Source: Candidatus Nitrosopolaris nunavutensis
GTDB lineage: Archaea > Thermoproteota > Nitrososphaeria > Nitrososphaerales > Nitrososphaeraceae
DNA length: 12,615 bases
Direction of reading: 5' to 3'
Assembly: GCA_002501855.1 (NCBI GenBank)
Contig: DAOM01000191.1
Location: 1 to 12,615, forward strand
Shown here: piece by piece, positions 6,476-12,615 of the stretch
How the letters are laid out: every line of letters begins with the position of its first letter
Numbering within the stretch: the stretch's first letter is position 1
Made by a program: the position numbers and the translations under genes
Notes under the pieces: generated by a model
Database searches by the model: none
The model's input: only the letters and a program-made list of their open reading frames with translations
What the model was told of the DNA's origin: nothing

Positions 6476-7060
6476 TCATTTTGCTAGTTGAAATGAATTA
6501 ATCAATTCCTGTATAATTGGCAGATACTTATCATATTCATTTATTGCTCCTTCGTATGTTAGAATATATACCTTATCGCCTTTTATTACTCCAATTTCCA
6601 TATCTTTGAAAATAGTGTTTTCACCTACATAGGTATATATCGATTTGTATGCAGGTAATCCAGCAAGTATGTTATTTGTAGTTGATCCATCCAATTTGAA
6701 ATCCTTAAGAGATTGTTTTAAATCGCTGATACTGTCACTTGCATATTGAGCTAAAGGTATACCTTTTTCATCTGAAATGTTATCTATCGATATATCGAGA
6801 CTTGCATTGGAGTTTACAACTGGAGGAGAGAATGTAACAACGTCAGTTTCTGTATCCTGTCTTGTACCGTTTTCTTCCTTATCCCAACTGGAAGGATATT
6901 GTAGTTTTATGCCGTACGTGGAATTTACATATGGCAAGAAATTTGTTGTTGGTTTTGTTGCCTGTTGTGCAAATACTGTTTGCTTAGTTGCTACAGTTGG
7001 ATACACATAAGATATGATCACAATCAATACTAACATGGATAATATCGATTTAGTTTTCAT
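6476..7060 (-). CDS. secreted PsbP-like protein
   Basis: 194 residues. A signal peptide (MKTKSILSMLVLIVIISYVY, cleavage after about TVFAQ, residue 31) marks export. The mature part starts with a short linker, then YGIKLQYPSSWDKEENG (49-65), VVTFSPP (74-80) and LDISIDNI. These are the 'YGIxxxYPxxW' opening and beta pattern of the PsbP/Mog1 alpha-beta-alpha fold. Later segments LAGLPAYKSIYTY and KGDKVYILTYEG and the closing LPIIQELINSFQL complete the fold. Paralogous secreted PsbP-like proteins are common in ammonia-oxidising archaea; their function is unknown and unrelated to a photosystem there. The ATG at 7060 is the first residue of the signal peptide, so the start is secure. Confidence 0.85.
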   Translation of the reverse strand: MKTKSILSMLVLIVIISYVYPTVATKQTVFAQQATKPTTNFLPYVNSTYGIKLQYPSSWDKEENGTRQDTETDVVTFSPPVVNSNASLDISIDNISDEKGIPLAQYASDSISDLKQSLKDFKLDGSTTNNILAGLPAYKSIYTYVGENTIFKDMEIGVIKGDKVYILTYEGAINEYDKYLPIIQELINSFQLAK

Positions 7061-7128
7061 AAATTAACGCCACTAATCCTAACGGGTTCTCCCAGTTAAG
7101 CGAATCCATTTCCCCATCCCATCTCATC

Positions 7129-7143
7129 AAAAAAATAAAAAAA
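7129..7143 (-). terminator. oligo-T terminator of the His-rich peptide gene
   Basis: The minus strand reads CTTTTTTTATTTTTTTG, two T7 runs 60-80 nt after the 7206 stop. Archaeal transcription ends at such T-tracts, which would separate this unit from the PsbP-like gene. Confidence 0.6.
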
Positions 7144-7205
7144 GCGGTAGTTGGTCTTTTCAAGTACCAATGTCTTTCAGTTATTGAAGTTATGTTGTTC
7201 TAGTT

Positions 7206-7337
7206 CTAATGGTGGTGGTGGTAATGATGTCCATCTGCAAATGCTAGCTGGTTTCCAACTATAGAACCTGAGGCAAACAGTAACACTACCGCGGCGATTG
7301 ATGCAATGCTGAATACAATGCTTGTTTTTGGATTCAT
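7206..7337 (-). CDS. secreted histidine-rich mini-protein
   Basis: From the ATG at 7337 the protein is 43 residues: MNPKTSIVFSIASIAAVVLL, then FASGSIVGNQLAFA, then DGHHYHHHH and TAG. Nearly all of it is a signal peptide with a clear AxA cleavage site (LAFA-D). The exported product would be a nine-residue peptide with six histidines and an acidic and an aromatic residue, suited to binding Cu, Zn or Ni. A longer frame to 7421 adds implausible residues. The TATA box at 7360-7368 sits about 27 nt before this ATG, which fits a leaderless start. Upstream lies palindrome site 2 (7376-7394). The function is inferred only from composition. It could instead be the stub of a longer secreted protein. Confidence 0.65.
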   Translation of the reverse strand: MNPKTSIVFSIASIAAVVLLFASGSIVGNQLAFADGHHYHHHH

Positions 7338-7359
7338 CAATGAGATTAACAGTGTGTGA

Positions 7360-7368
7360 GTATAAAAA
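7360..7368 (-). promoter_or_regulatory. TATA box of the His-rich peptide gene
   Basis: The minus strand reads ATTTTTATA, centred about 27 nt upstream of the ATG at 7337. This is consistent with a leaderless mRNA. Confidence 0.55.
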
Positions 7369-7375
7369 TAACATC

Positions 7376-7394
7376 GTATATTCGACGAATACAC
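7376..7394. promoter_or_regulatory. 19-bp palindrome, site 2
   Basis: GTATATTCGACGAATACAC matches site 1 at 15 of 19 positions and keeps ATTCG-N-CGAAT exactly. It lies 8 bp upstream of the TATA box of the His-rich peptide gene. That is where an activator, or a repressor blocking TFB/TBP, could act. Confidence 0.6.
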
Positions 7395-7877
7395 TACTAT
7401 AATTAACAACGCCATTTTCAATCTTGTAGATGAGCTGTACTACTTTAGCATAAAGTATATCAGAAAAAATGGAATGCGCTGCACCCATTTTATTAATTAC
7501 TCATGGTTAACATGGTTTGTAAACAGCGTAAGAGATATTACGTCGTCTAATCAAGAGCGGTGTATACAGATAACAAGATTTGTTTGTTGGTAAATTGAAA
7601 GAAAAATAAAATTATGGAGTCAAACGAATTGTAGGACCCTGTATTGAGAATATCAAATAGCTCATGATCACCACCACTAGCACAATGCCTCCGATTAACC
7701 CTAATTCTATTCTACCCAACTTAGTCAGTCTACCCAACTTAGTCAATCCTTCCAATTTCATATCTACATCACCAACTACTTTTAGCAATAGGAGACAGTT
7801 AAGACATGCTAAACCATGTGAGTTAACATTGTTAATTTACAAGGTTAATCAAGCCGTTAATATCATCTAGTAGAACA
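7395..7877. other. gene-poor stretch with one weak frame
   Basis: No convincing gene lies here. A plus-strand frame 7664-7870 (begins MITTTSTMPPINPNSILPNL) is low-complexity. It contains an in-frame tandem repeat and lacks a promoter or ribosome site. It may be the decayed upstream part of the pseudogene that follows. Confidence 0.5.
7711..7746. repeat. tandem 18-bp direct repeat, two copies
   Basis: TCTACCCAACTTAGTCAG (7711-7728) is followed at once by the same unit with only the last base changed (7729-7746). The length is a multiple of three. In the weak plus-strand frame the units read LPNLVS and LPNLVN. Confidence 0.85.
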
Positions 7878-8596
7878 GTGAATTACAAGGATGACAAAGT
7901 GTGGAGTTCACATAACAAGCAGTTTCTTATTAATGAACTAGTCTGGATTAGTATATCTCTTGTGATAAGTTTTCCTAGTACTATTTCCAATATCATTAGC
8001 TCCTATTGTAGTAACTTTTTTGCTACCCGACTTGTACCCAGAAGAAAGAGGTTGATAGCAACGATGGCTGGTAGTGTTGTCGCAGGTATCTTTAGTGCGT
8101 TATCATTAGTCGATGATTCATTGAAATATTATTTTATGAGTGGTCGAACATCGCATAAGCAAATTGCATGTTCTAGCTATAGTTCAATGAAGAGGCTAGG
8201 ATTATCAACACATTTAAACGCTGGAAAGAAGAGATCAGTCTATGCCTATAGATAGCGCCTACATGTCGGATTTGTAGAGAGGAACATAGGGAGCTGGGCT
8301 AACGTTAAGGTAATACAAAGAGCGATCTGCCTTTTCTATTTCTGAAATTCATTATCAAAGGTATTACTCACCTATCAGTTTCTACAACTTGGCGTACTGT
8401 CATATCAAGCATCTATGCTTGGCTCATTAGCTGCATCAACAATATCGCTTGTATTGATTAACTTCATGATAACAAGGGTTGTAAAGTTATTCAGAACCTA
8501 ACTGGACCCCCTGGACAAGACTCTAAAGTGCCATATAGGACGAAAATAAAGGTGGATGCTGTTGACGACCTTGCGGCTAATAACCATATAGAGTGA
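7878..8596 (+). pseudogene. decayed membrane protein gene
   Basis: One reading frame carries protein-like sequence from a GTG at 7878 to TAA at 8499-8501 but is broken by TAG (8253-8255) and TGA (8343-8345). Segments: a hydrophobic stretch with LVWISISLVISF, then RRKRLIATMAGSVVAGIFSA and SLVDDSLKYYF. After the first stop come HVGFVERNIGSWANVKVIQR; after the second, KVLLTYQFLQLGVLSYQASM and LGSLAASTISLVLINFMITR. A shift into another frame near 8490 continues as LTGPPGQDSKVPYRTKIKV and DAVDDLAANNHIE, ending with TGA at 8594-8596. The whole would be about 235 residues with three or so helices. The last helix and 'NFMITR' faintly recall GtrA-type proteins, but I do not assign a family. Confidence 0.6.
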
Positions 8597-8663
8597 AATA
8601 CTGATTGGGGAGGGATGGATTTACTGTTGACTAGCATTGTCATTTTTCATAGCATATAGATTA

Positions 8664-9683
8664 TCATTTCCCTAAACCTGTATAAGGATCAAGAAATAGG
8701 TTCTTAGCATGATGATTAGCGTCGTCTGTTTTTCCAACCATTGCAGCTGAAGTTGGAGCCAAGTGATGTGGGTTTGCAGTTGATCGATAATACTGAAATG
8801 GTTCGTGATGTACTACATAGTCGGTAATGTTCTTGCCTGCTATGTTCACATGTGCGGTACCACAAATAGCCTTGTTATTGGAAGTAGTACCAGATGGTTT
8901 GAAACCTCCTTGGAACCATCCCCAGCCGATACCTTTTTCATTCATTAAATCGCCTATGTTCTTTCCTGTCATTGATATTTTCGTACCTACAGAACAATCA
9001 TCGTAAACTGAAGGTATATCGCCTATTACAGTACCGTTAGCCACATTACCTGACATGTTAGTTGGCATCGCGCCATGGGTTTGACCCGAGATGATCTTCA
9101 GATGGCCTGGAAGGGATGGATCAATATTGGAGCTATAAAAGTTATCACTCATTGCAAAGTGTTGGGCATAATTCCAGAGTGCTTTAACCGTATTACCATC
9201 AAAGTAGCCCATTACCAGTTTAGGATCACAATTTTTCTGTGAGGATAATCCAGAGTTCTGAACGAATTTGTCCATAAGACCACCATCAAAAGATTTCTGA
9301 AGTAGTGTGTATTTATGGGCAGGATTACATGAGGTTACTATTACAGCTTGAGATCTATCCAAGCGGAATGGGTTTGCCAAATTTGTATTATTAGTCAACA
9401 GACCTGCAGCCAGACCATTGATTGAAGGTGTGTAAGGAGAATGTGAAAAGGCTGGTTCGCTAGGGGGATTCGCAGCATTAGGATAAGTAGCAAAATAGTG
9501 GTCGAATGCAACGTTTTCTTGAAATATCACGACAAGATGTTTGATAGGTGTGGCTGTTGAAATGGTAGTCGAGGTAGTAGTAGCCGCTGCTGCTACCGAT
9601 ACTATAGGAGTGATCAATAAAACTAACGATGCTATCACTAAAAGGACATTTGTTAATTTTTTCTTCAATTGATTTAATCGCAT
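8664..9683 (-). CDS. secreted phosphoesterase (PLC/acid phosphatase family), C-terminally truncated
   Basis: 339 residues from the ATG at 9683. A signal peptide comes first (basic MRLNQLKKKL, hydrophobic core to about residue 34, then a Thr-rich linker). The family's N-terminal nucleophile/metal region follows: IKHLVVIFQENVAFDHYFAT (47-66). Next are FDGNTVKALWNYAQHFAMSD and NFYSSNIDPSLPGHLKIISG QTHG (about 161-204), and the late block HHLAPTSAAMVGKTDDANH (305-323). Family members then continue for 150-250 residues through a GNLPAVSF region and a metal-binding D-D-S/G-D-x-x-Y-D-H segment. Here the protein ends after NLFLDPYTGLGK with TGA, so those ligands are missing. It is probably inactive as a phospholipase C/phosphatase or is a pseudogene. 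No continuation is evident in the 8500-8663 sequence. Confidence 0.8.
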   Translation of the reverse strand: MRLNQLKKKLTNVLLVIASLVLLITPIVSVAAAATTTSTTISTATPIKHLVVIFQENVAFDHYFATYPNAANPPSEPAFSHSPYTPSINGLAAGLLTNNTNLANPFRLDRSQAVIVTSCNPAHKYTLLQKSFDGGLMDKFVQNSGLSSQKNCDPKLVMGYFDGNTVKALWNYAQHFAMSDNFYSSNIDPSLPGHLKIISGQTHGAMPTNMSGNVANGTVIGDIPSVYDDCSVGTKISMTGKNIGDLMNEKGIGWGWFQGGFKPSGTTSNNKAICGTAHVNIAGKNITDYVVHHEPFQYYRSTANPHHLAPTSAAMVGKTDDANHHAKNLFLDPYTGLGK

Positions 9684-9752
9684 TGCCTTGTAACTTATTA
9701 ATTCTACTTATCCTTTTCCTTTTGAACCGACCATTACCTAACTAAAAGAACC

Positions 9753-9890
9753 TCATTTATGATATTGCGAGTGGCGTCTAATTTCCTTATTGGCATTTGC
9801 GTGGTTAATAATTTTTGCAACTTTTTCTTTTGTAATGTCTAATTCATAGCTTGCAATATACAGTGAAATGCCAGCTGAAGAGGGAGGGAT
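9753..9890 (-). pseudogene. short protein-like frame without start (possible remnant)
   Basis: Between TAA and TGA the minus strand encodes 45 residues (IPPSSAGISLYIASYELDIT then KEKVAKIINHANANKEIRRH). The amphipathic helix is protein-like, but no ATG, GTG or TTG precedes it. It may be the tail of a lost gene or chance. No family is recognised. Confidence 0.25.
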
Positions 9891-10023
9891 TTAATGATGA
9901 TAGGGGCCCCCTATACTGTGATCGTCGTCGTGAAAAGAATAGATAAGAATAATCCGACAGTCACCCAGCATAAGTTTGAACTAGATTATATATTCTACAA
10001 CAATATTGTGATGTCTTCTGTGA

Positions 10024-10239
10024 TCACGAGACATAGTAAAGACTTTGCAGCAATTTTGCTTTGGATACATTGCTGTACGGCCTTGCTCTTAGAACATGAT
10101 CACAACATGGACATCTCATACTTTCACATTCCAAAAATATCTCACATTCTACACAACGCTTGAAATCGATGTTATAATAACTTTCTGAATTTTTCGTCTT
10201 GCGAGCTTTAGAGTCTGCATATATCCTTACAAAACTTTC
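10024..10239 (-). pseudogene. small zinc-ribbon (CPxC-type) protein lacking a standard start
   Basis: The frame after TGA (10240-10242) runs 71 codons to TGA at 10026-10024. It contains YYNIDFKRCVECEIFLECES followed by MRCPCCDHVLRARPYSNVSK. The cysteine pattern C-x2-C-x5-C-x4-C-P-C-C, basic flanks and short length are those of small archaeal zinc-ribbon proteins that bind nucleic acids or partner proteins. The sequence before it (VRIYADSKARKTKNSE) also looks coded, yet the only in-frame ATG or TTG codons lie inside the cysteine cluster. Either a rare start (ATA at about 10222-10224) is used, or the 5' end has been lost or frameshifted. The plus-strand frame 9894-10163 over it is a shadow. Confidence 0.5.
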
Positions 10240-10305
10240 TCAATATTCCTATTATCCTTTTTGTTACAACAGATAACTTTACTTTGAGCACCGATAGTCT
10301 ATGCC

Positions 10306-10410
10306 TTGGTTCTTATTATTTCAACTAGCTTCCTATCACTAGCTATTGGAAATCAGTCGCAACTAATAGTGTCGATGGGACTAGTTCTAGCATTTTTGGC
10401 CTGGATTTAA
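10306..10410 (+). CDS. possible 34-residue hydrophobic peptide or gene fragment
   Basis: A TTG-started frame encodes LVLIISTSFLSLAIGNQSQL then IVSMGLVLAFLAWI and TAA, i.e. two membrane-like segments. The same frame is hydrophobic further upstream but is cut by TGA at 10285-10287, suggesting a decayed membrane protein. This is the only content seen between 10240 and 10500. Confidence 0.2.
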   Translation: MVLIISTSFLSLAIGNQSQLIVSMGLVLAFLAWI

Positions 10411-10500
10411 GGGAGGGTACAAAAGATATAGTGCCCGCAATGAATCCATCTATCAAGTTCCATCATTAATCAAAATCAGTGATTTTTCTCATTAAATGTT

Positions 10501-10508
10501 TACATATA
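10501..10508 (+). promoter_or_regulatory. TATA box of the carbonic anhydrase gene
   Basis: TACATATA, preceded by ATTAAATGTT, predicts transcription start near 10530. That excludes the upstream in-frame ATG at 10510 and leaves the ATGs at 10534 and 10564 as candidates. Confidence 0.5.
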
Positions 10509-10563
10509 GATGCTAACCAATGACGATATACTAATGATAAACCCCTTCAAAAAATGTCTGCAT

Positions 10564-11484
10564 ATGAAAATTAATAAGAATTTGATATTGACGGTCGTTC
10601 TGATAACCATTATAATGGCAGCAGGTTCTAACCAAATATTTCTGAAAACATCAGCAGTAGTTTTACAGCAGCAACAACCATTGAAGATCACAAATAATAC
10701 TAGCAACGCTACTACGGCAACTACCCCCACAAACATTCGTTCTAGCGTTCAAACTGATTTCAATCCAAATGTCACATCTCCAAGAATATCTAAAACTGCA
10801 TTTGTTGATCCTCTTGCAGTAATTATAGGGGACTGCGAGATAGGAAAGATAGTATTGGTTGCACCATTTGCAGTATGTAGAGGTGATGAAGGTACTCCTA
10901 TTCATATTGGAGACTATTCCAATCTCCAGGAAGGCGTCATTTTACATGCACTTGAAACAACAGATCACGGTAAGAATATTGATGACAGACGATATTCGGC
11001 TCAAGGGTCTCTTTTGAAGGCAAATGATAGTGCGTTTAAGAATGGTTTTGCTATATATGTCGGCGATCGAGTTAGCTTAGCTCATGGCGTAATCGTTCAT
11101 GGGCCTGCATATGTCGGAAATGACACATTTGTAGGTATGAACAGCTTGATCTTTACTGCGAAAGTCGGTAAGAGAGTTGCAATAGGAGTATCAAGTACAA
11201 TAACCGACGGTGTTAGTATTCCTGATGATAAATTTGTACCACCAGGAAGCATCATAGTAACACAAGCACAGGCAGACGCATTGCCAGCTAGAATTGGAAG
11301 TCCATATGAAAAGATAAACACTTCTGTACTGCATGTTAACCAAGAACTTGCAAAAGGATATAACGCAGAAACTATTCGGAAATTAGCCATAGAGATGGAA
11401 GATGCATTGGAGGAACAAGAAATGCTTCAAACGGGAAGTCCAACAGGAAGTCCTAATGTAACTGCTAGTAGCAGCATAAAGTGA
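10564..11484 (+). CDS. secreted gamma-class carbonic anhydrase (Cam-type)
   Basis: Interconverts CO2 and bicarbonate outside the membrane. I start at MKINKNLILTVVLITIIMAA because this is a standard signal peptide (306 residues). ATGs at 10534 and 10510 give N-terminal extensions of 10 and 18 residues. A Thr/Asn-rich linker follows, then the left-handed beta-helix. Numbered from 10510: CRGDEGTPIHIG (123-134, with the Glu of the proton pathway at 127), NLQEGVILHALETTD (138-152; zinc His 146, shuttle Glu 149), and SLAHGVIVHGPAYVGND (189-205; zinc His 192 and 197). An acidic-loop-like insert (about 150-178) is as in Methanosarcina Cam. The closing helix is GYNAETIRKLAIEMEDALEE, with a Ser/Thr/Asn-rich tail. 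All ligands are present, so it should be active as a zinc- or iron-dependent trimer. It could feed bicarbonate to autotrophic fixation. Confidence 0.93.
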   Translation: MKINKNLILTVVLITIIMAAGSNQIFLKTSAVVLQQQQPLKITNNTSNATTATTPTNIRSSVQTDFNPNVTSPRISKTAFVDPLAVIIGDCEIGKIVLVAPFAVCRGDEGTPIHIGDYSNLQEGVILHALETTDHGKNIDDRRYSAQGSLLKANDSAFKNGFAIYVGDRVSLAHGVIVHGPAYVGNDTFVGMNSLIFTAKVGKRVAIGVSSTITDGVSIPDDKFVPPGSIIVTQAQADALPARIGSPYEKINTSVLHVNQELAKGYNAETIRKLAIEMEDALEEQEMLQTGSPTGSPNVTASSSIK

Positions 11485-11523
11485 GTGAGCAAATAGACAC
11501 AGAATCGAAGATGCAAATAAGAT

Positions 11524-11530
11524 AAAAAAA
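11524..11530 (-). terminator. oligo-T terminator on the minus strand
   Basis: The minus strand reads CTTTTTTTATC, about 32 nt after the stop of the small frame at 11562-11639. It suggests a leftward transcript ends here, beyond the carbonic anhydrase gene's 3' end. Confidence 0.4.
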
Positions 11531-11561
11531 GTCGAGAAAGAATTCAGAGTTCAAGACCTGT

Positions 11562-11639
11562 TCATGTTGACATAAAAGCAGCAATAGAGATTATTCCAAG
11601 TATGAAAAAGAATTCAATTTTCCATGCTGGACCTCCTAT
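11562..11639 (-). CDS. possible 25-residue membrane microprotein
   Basis: The frame reads I/M-GGPAWKIEFFFILGIISI then AAFMST and TGA: a single amphipathic-to-hydrophobic helix. The only upstream in-frame start is ATA (11639-11637), perhaps a mutated ATG or a rare start. A GGAGG just inside the frame is followed by an out-of-frame ATG that meets TGA three codons later. A T7 terminator follows. It is either a real tiny membrane subunit or a remnant. Confidence 0.3.
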   Translation of the reverse strand: MGGPAWKIEFFFILGIISIAAFMST

Positions 11640-12258
11640 AGAATGGAAACGGATGACAAGGCCCTATTAGAGGTGGTATAGTCGCTACAATGATTGAAGG
11701 ATTAGCCGTCATATGTAACAATTATTTCCAGTAAAATAGTGTCGAAGGTTTGGTTCAGTTGTCAGAATTTTGGGCCTACTCTGTTGATTATGGGTGATTA
11801 TACAGACATTAATGATGAATTTTTGAAAAGGCCCAATTCGTACGCTCATACGTAACATTTGTTTTTAAGATTTTGTGTAAAAAATAATGAAAAAATAATC
11901 CCCTATTGTATTGTCACCTTTGACTAGAGACTTTAAGTCAGTGTGTCAAACTCAATAATATTCCAGGCCATAGAATTTGATGGTTGTTGACGGCGTTGCC
12001 TGTATTGGCGTAGAGATTGACAAAGACTTAGTTTCTCCCCTGATGAGCGGGTACGAAAGTACTGCCGAATCTAACAGTCGATTGAGCCGAAATTGAGCGT
12101 ATAGAGGCTGAATTTGAATTTTTCACTTGGTTTTGATGCTACCCGCCAATTTCGGATACCTATACTTACATTAAATGATGATTTCTGAAAAGAAAAGTTC
12201 CTGCGAACAGCAATCAATTGACTCTTATGAAAAAGTTACTAGTTTGGTCACAAGTTCG
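11640..12258. other. mostly non-coding stretch
   Basis: Apart from the remnant at 11980-12136 I find no convincing gene, tRNA or rRNA here. A nine-base inverted repeat, CCGAAATTG (12087-12095) and CAATTTCGG (12147-12155), could close a 51-nt loop. Its meaning is unclear. Confidence 0.5.
11980..12136 (+). pseudogene. frameshifted gene fragment
   Basis: An ATG (with TTG just before it and TAG two codons further up) opens MVVDGVACIGVEIDKDLVSP then LMSGYESTAESNSRLSRN and TGA at 12094-12096. The neighbouring frame continues with AEIERIEAEFEFFTWF to TGA at 12134-12136, as if one gene were split by an indel near 12080. The 'VDGVxxxGVEIDKDLVSxLMS' stretch faintly recalls roadblock-like thaumarchaeal proteins that have an 'IDKDL' turn. 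This is too short to assign. Confidence 0.35.
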
Positions 12259-12501
12259 CTAGAGGGATAATCCAAGATTCTTCGGTTCTTTTGTATTGGG
12301 ATCTACAGCGAACTGGTTGTCCATTCGATTAACAGTCTTAAATGTTGCCTTTTCCTTCGGTTTGACCCGAAAGCCTATTGTTATCAGATCATCTTGTTTT
12401 TTTATTTGCGACACCCCTGTTCTTTTTGGGGCGGCTGACCCGGGTTTAGTGCCGTATGGCGGGCCTAATTCAGTAAAATCTATTCCAACATTATTACTCA
12501 C
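12259..12501 (-). CDS. hypothetical 80-residue soluble protein
   Basis: A GTG start gives MSNNVGIDFTELGPPYGTKP, with GSAAPKRTGVSQIKKQDDLI and ITIGFRVKPKEKATFKTVNR following, and KEPKNLGLSL at the end. The protein is basic, without cysteines, membrane helices or a signal peptide. A proline/glycine-rich N-terminus precedes a strand-rich middle. The family is not recognised. A perfect 18-bp palindrome 31-48 nt upstream could be its operator. The plus-strand frame 12296-12520 over it is a shadow. Confidence 0.55.
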   Translation of the reverse strand: MSNNVGIDFTELGPPYGTKPGSAAPKRTGVSQIKKQDDLITIGFRVKPKEKATFKTVNRMDNQFAVDPNTKEPKNLGLSL

Positions 12502-12531
12502 TAGTGGATATTGTCGATAATCGGATCAAAA

Positions 12532-12549
12532 CGTATTAAGCTTAATACG
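12532..12549. promoter_or_regulatory. perfect 18-bp palindrome upstream of 12501
   Basis: CGTATTAAGCTTAATACG is an exact palindrome without spacer, 31-48 nt before the GTG at 12501. Its AT-rich centre overlaps where a TATA box would lie for this gene, as expected for a repressor operator. Confidence 0.55.
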
Positions 12550-12615
12550 GCACTTTATTTTCTACCCTGGTCTTTTTGGTAGGCCAAACTACAGTTTTTA
12601 GAACAATGTTCACTA

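Noticed and set aside
7177..7488. 103-residue minus-strand frame over the His-rich peptide gene
   Set aside because: It is out of frame with the signal peptide plus His-tail gene and has no promoter of its own; the translation is incoherent.
8500..8660. 49-residue minus-strand frame (starts MTMLVNSKSI) downstream of the phosphoesterase
   Set aside because: It does not resemble the missing phosphoesterase C-terminus. It is antisense to the pseudogene tail, which reads better on the plus strand.
9894..10163. 89-residue plus-strand frame starting MMIGAPYTVIVV
   Set aside because: It overlaps the cysteine-rich zinc-ribbon frame on the minus strand, which has a recognisable motif. The plus-strand translation has no domain pattern.
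12296..12520. 74-residue plus-strand frame
   Set aside because: It is the antisense shadow of the 80-residue minus-strand gene, whose composition is more protein-like.
1..12615. tRNA, rRNA, CRISPR arrays, insertion sequences
   Set aside because: I saw no tRNA-like T-loop/acceptor pairing, no rRNA sequence, no regularly spaced repeats, and no transposase or terminal inverted repeats.

Overview
The window is AT-rich, gene-sparse archaeal DNA. Gene content suggests an ammonia-oxidising thaumarchaeon (Nitrososphaeria; a Nitrosocosmicus/Nitrososphaera-like soil lineage is my best guess). Supporting points are an Lrp/AsnC regulator divergent from a glutamine synthetase, a secreted Cam-type gamma carbonic anhydrase, a secreted PsbP-like protein, tandem winged-helix regulators, TATA boxes 20-30 nt before start codons with little or no leader, and oligo-T terminators. 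The assignment is inferred; no rRNA or tRNA is present.

Layout. 1-807: C-terminal part of an MFS transporter, cut by the window edge. 808-1533: small and broken frames (a frameshifted remnant at 875-1122, a 60-codon minus-strand ORF, a 33-codon plus-strand ORF). 1534-3642: lrp-like gene divergent from glnA, with TGTCA/TGACA motifs repeated between them, one overlapping the glnA start. 3855-4383: a two-gene minus-strand unit made of a 58-residue, probably leaderless membrane protein and a 114-residue hypothetical. 4461-4553 is dense in palindromes. 4631-4927: a 98-residue conserved-looking protein with another palindromic promoter. 5153-6162: a translationally coupled pair, a membrane protein followed by a tandem winged-helix regulator. 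6476-7060: PsbP-like secreted protein. 7206-7337: a secreted mini-protein whose mature form would be about nine residues, six of them histidine. 7878-8596: a membrane-protein pseudogene with two in-frame stops and a frameshift. 8664-9683: a secreted phosphoesterase (phospholipase C/acid phosphatase family) lacking its C-terminal catalytic half. 10024-10239: a Cys-rich zinc-ribbon frame without a normal start. 10564-11484: gamma carbonic anhydrase. 11485-12258: mostly non-coding, with a possible 25-residue membrane peptide and a frameshifted remnant. 12259-12501: an 80-residue hypothetical behind a perfect 18-bp palindrome.

How parts may work together. The Lrp-like protein plausibly controls itself and glnA. 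The most suggestive connection is a 19-bp palindrome, consensus GTAYATTCGWCGAATRYAC, found just twice by eye: upstream of the membrane protein/winged-helix pair and upstream of the His-rich secreted peptide 1.15 kb away. This suggests a small local regulon linking a membrane sensor/regulator pair with a metal-binding-like exported peptide. That link is inference. The many decayed frames indicate an accessory region undergoing gene loss.
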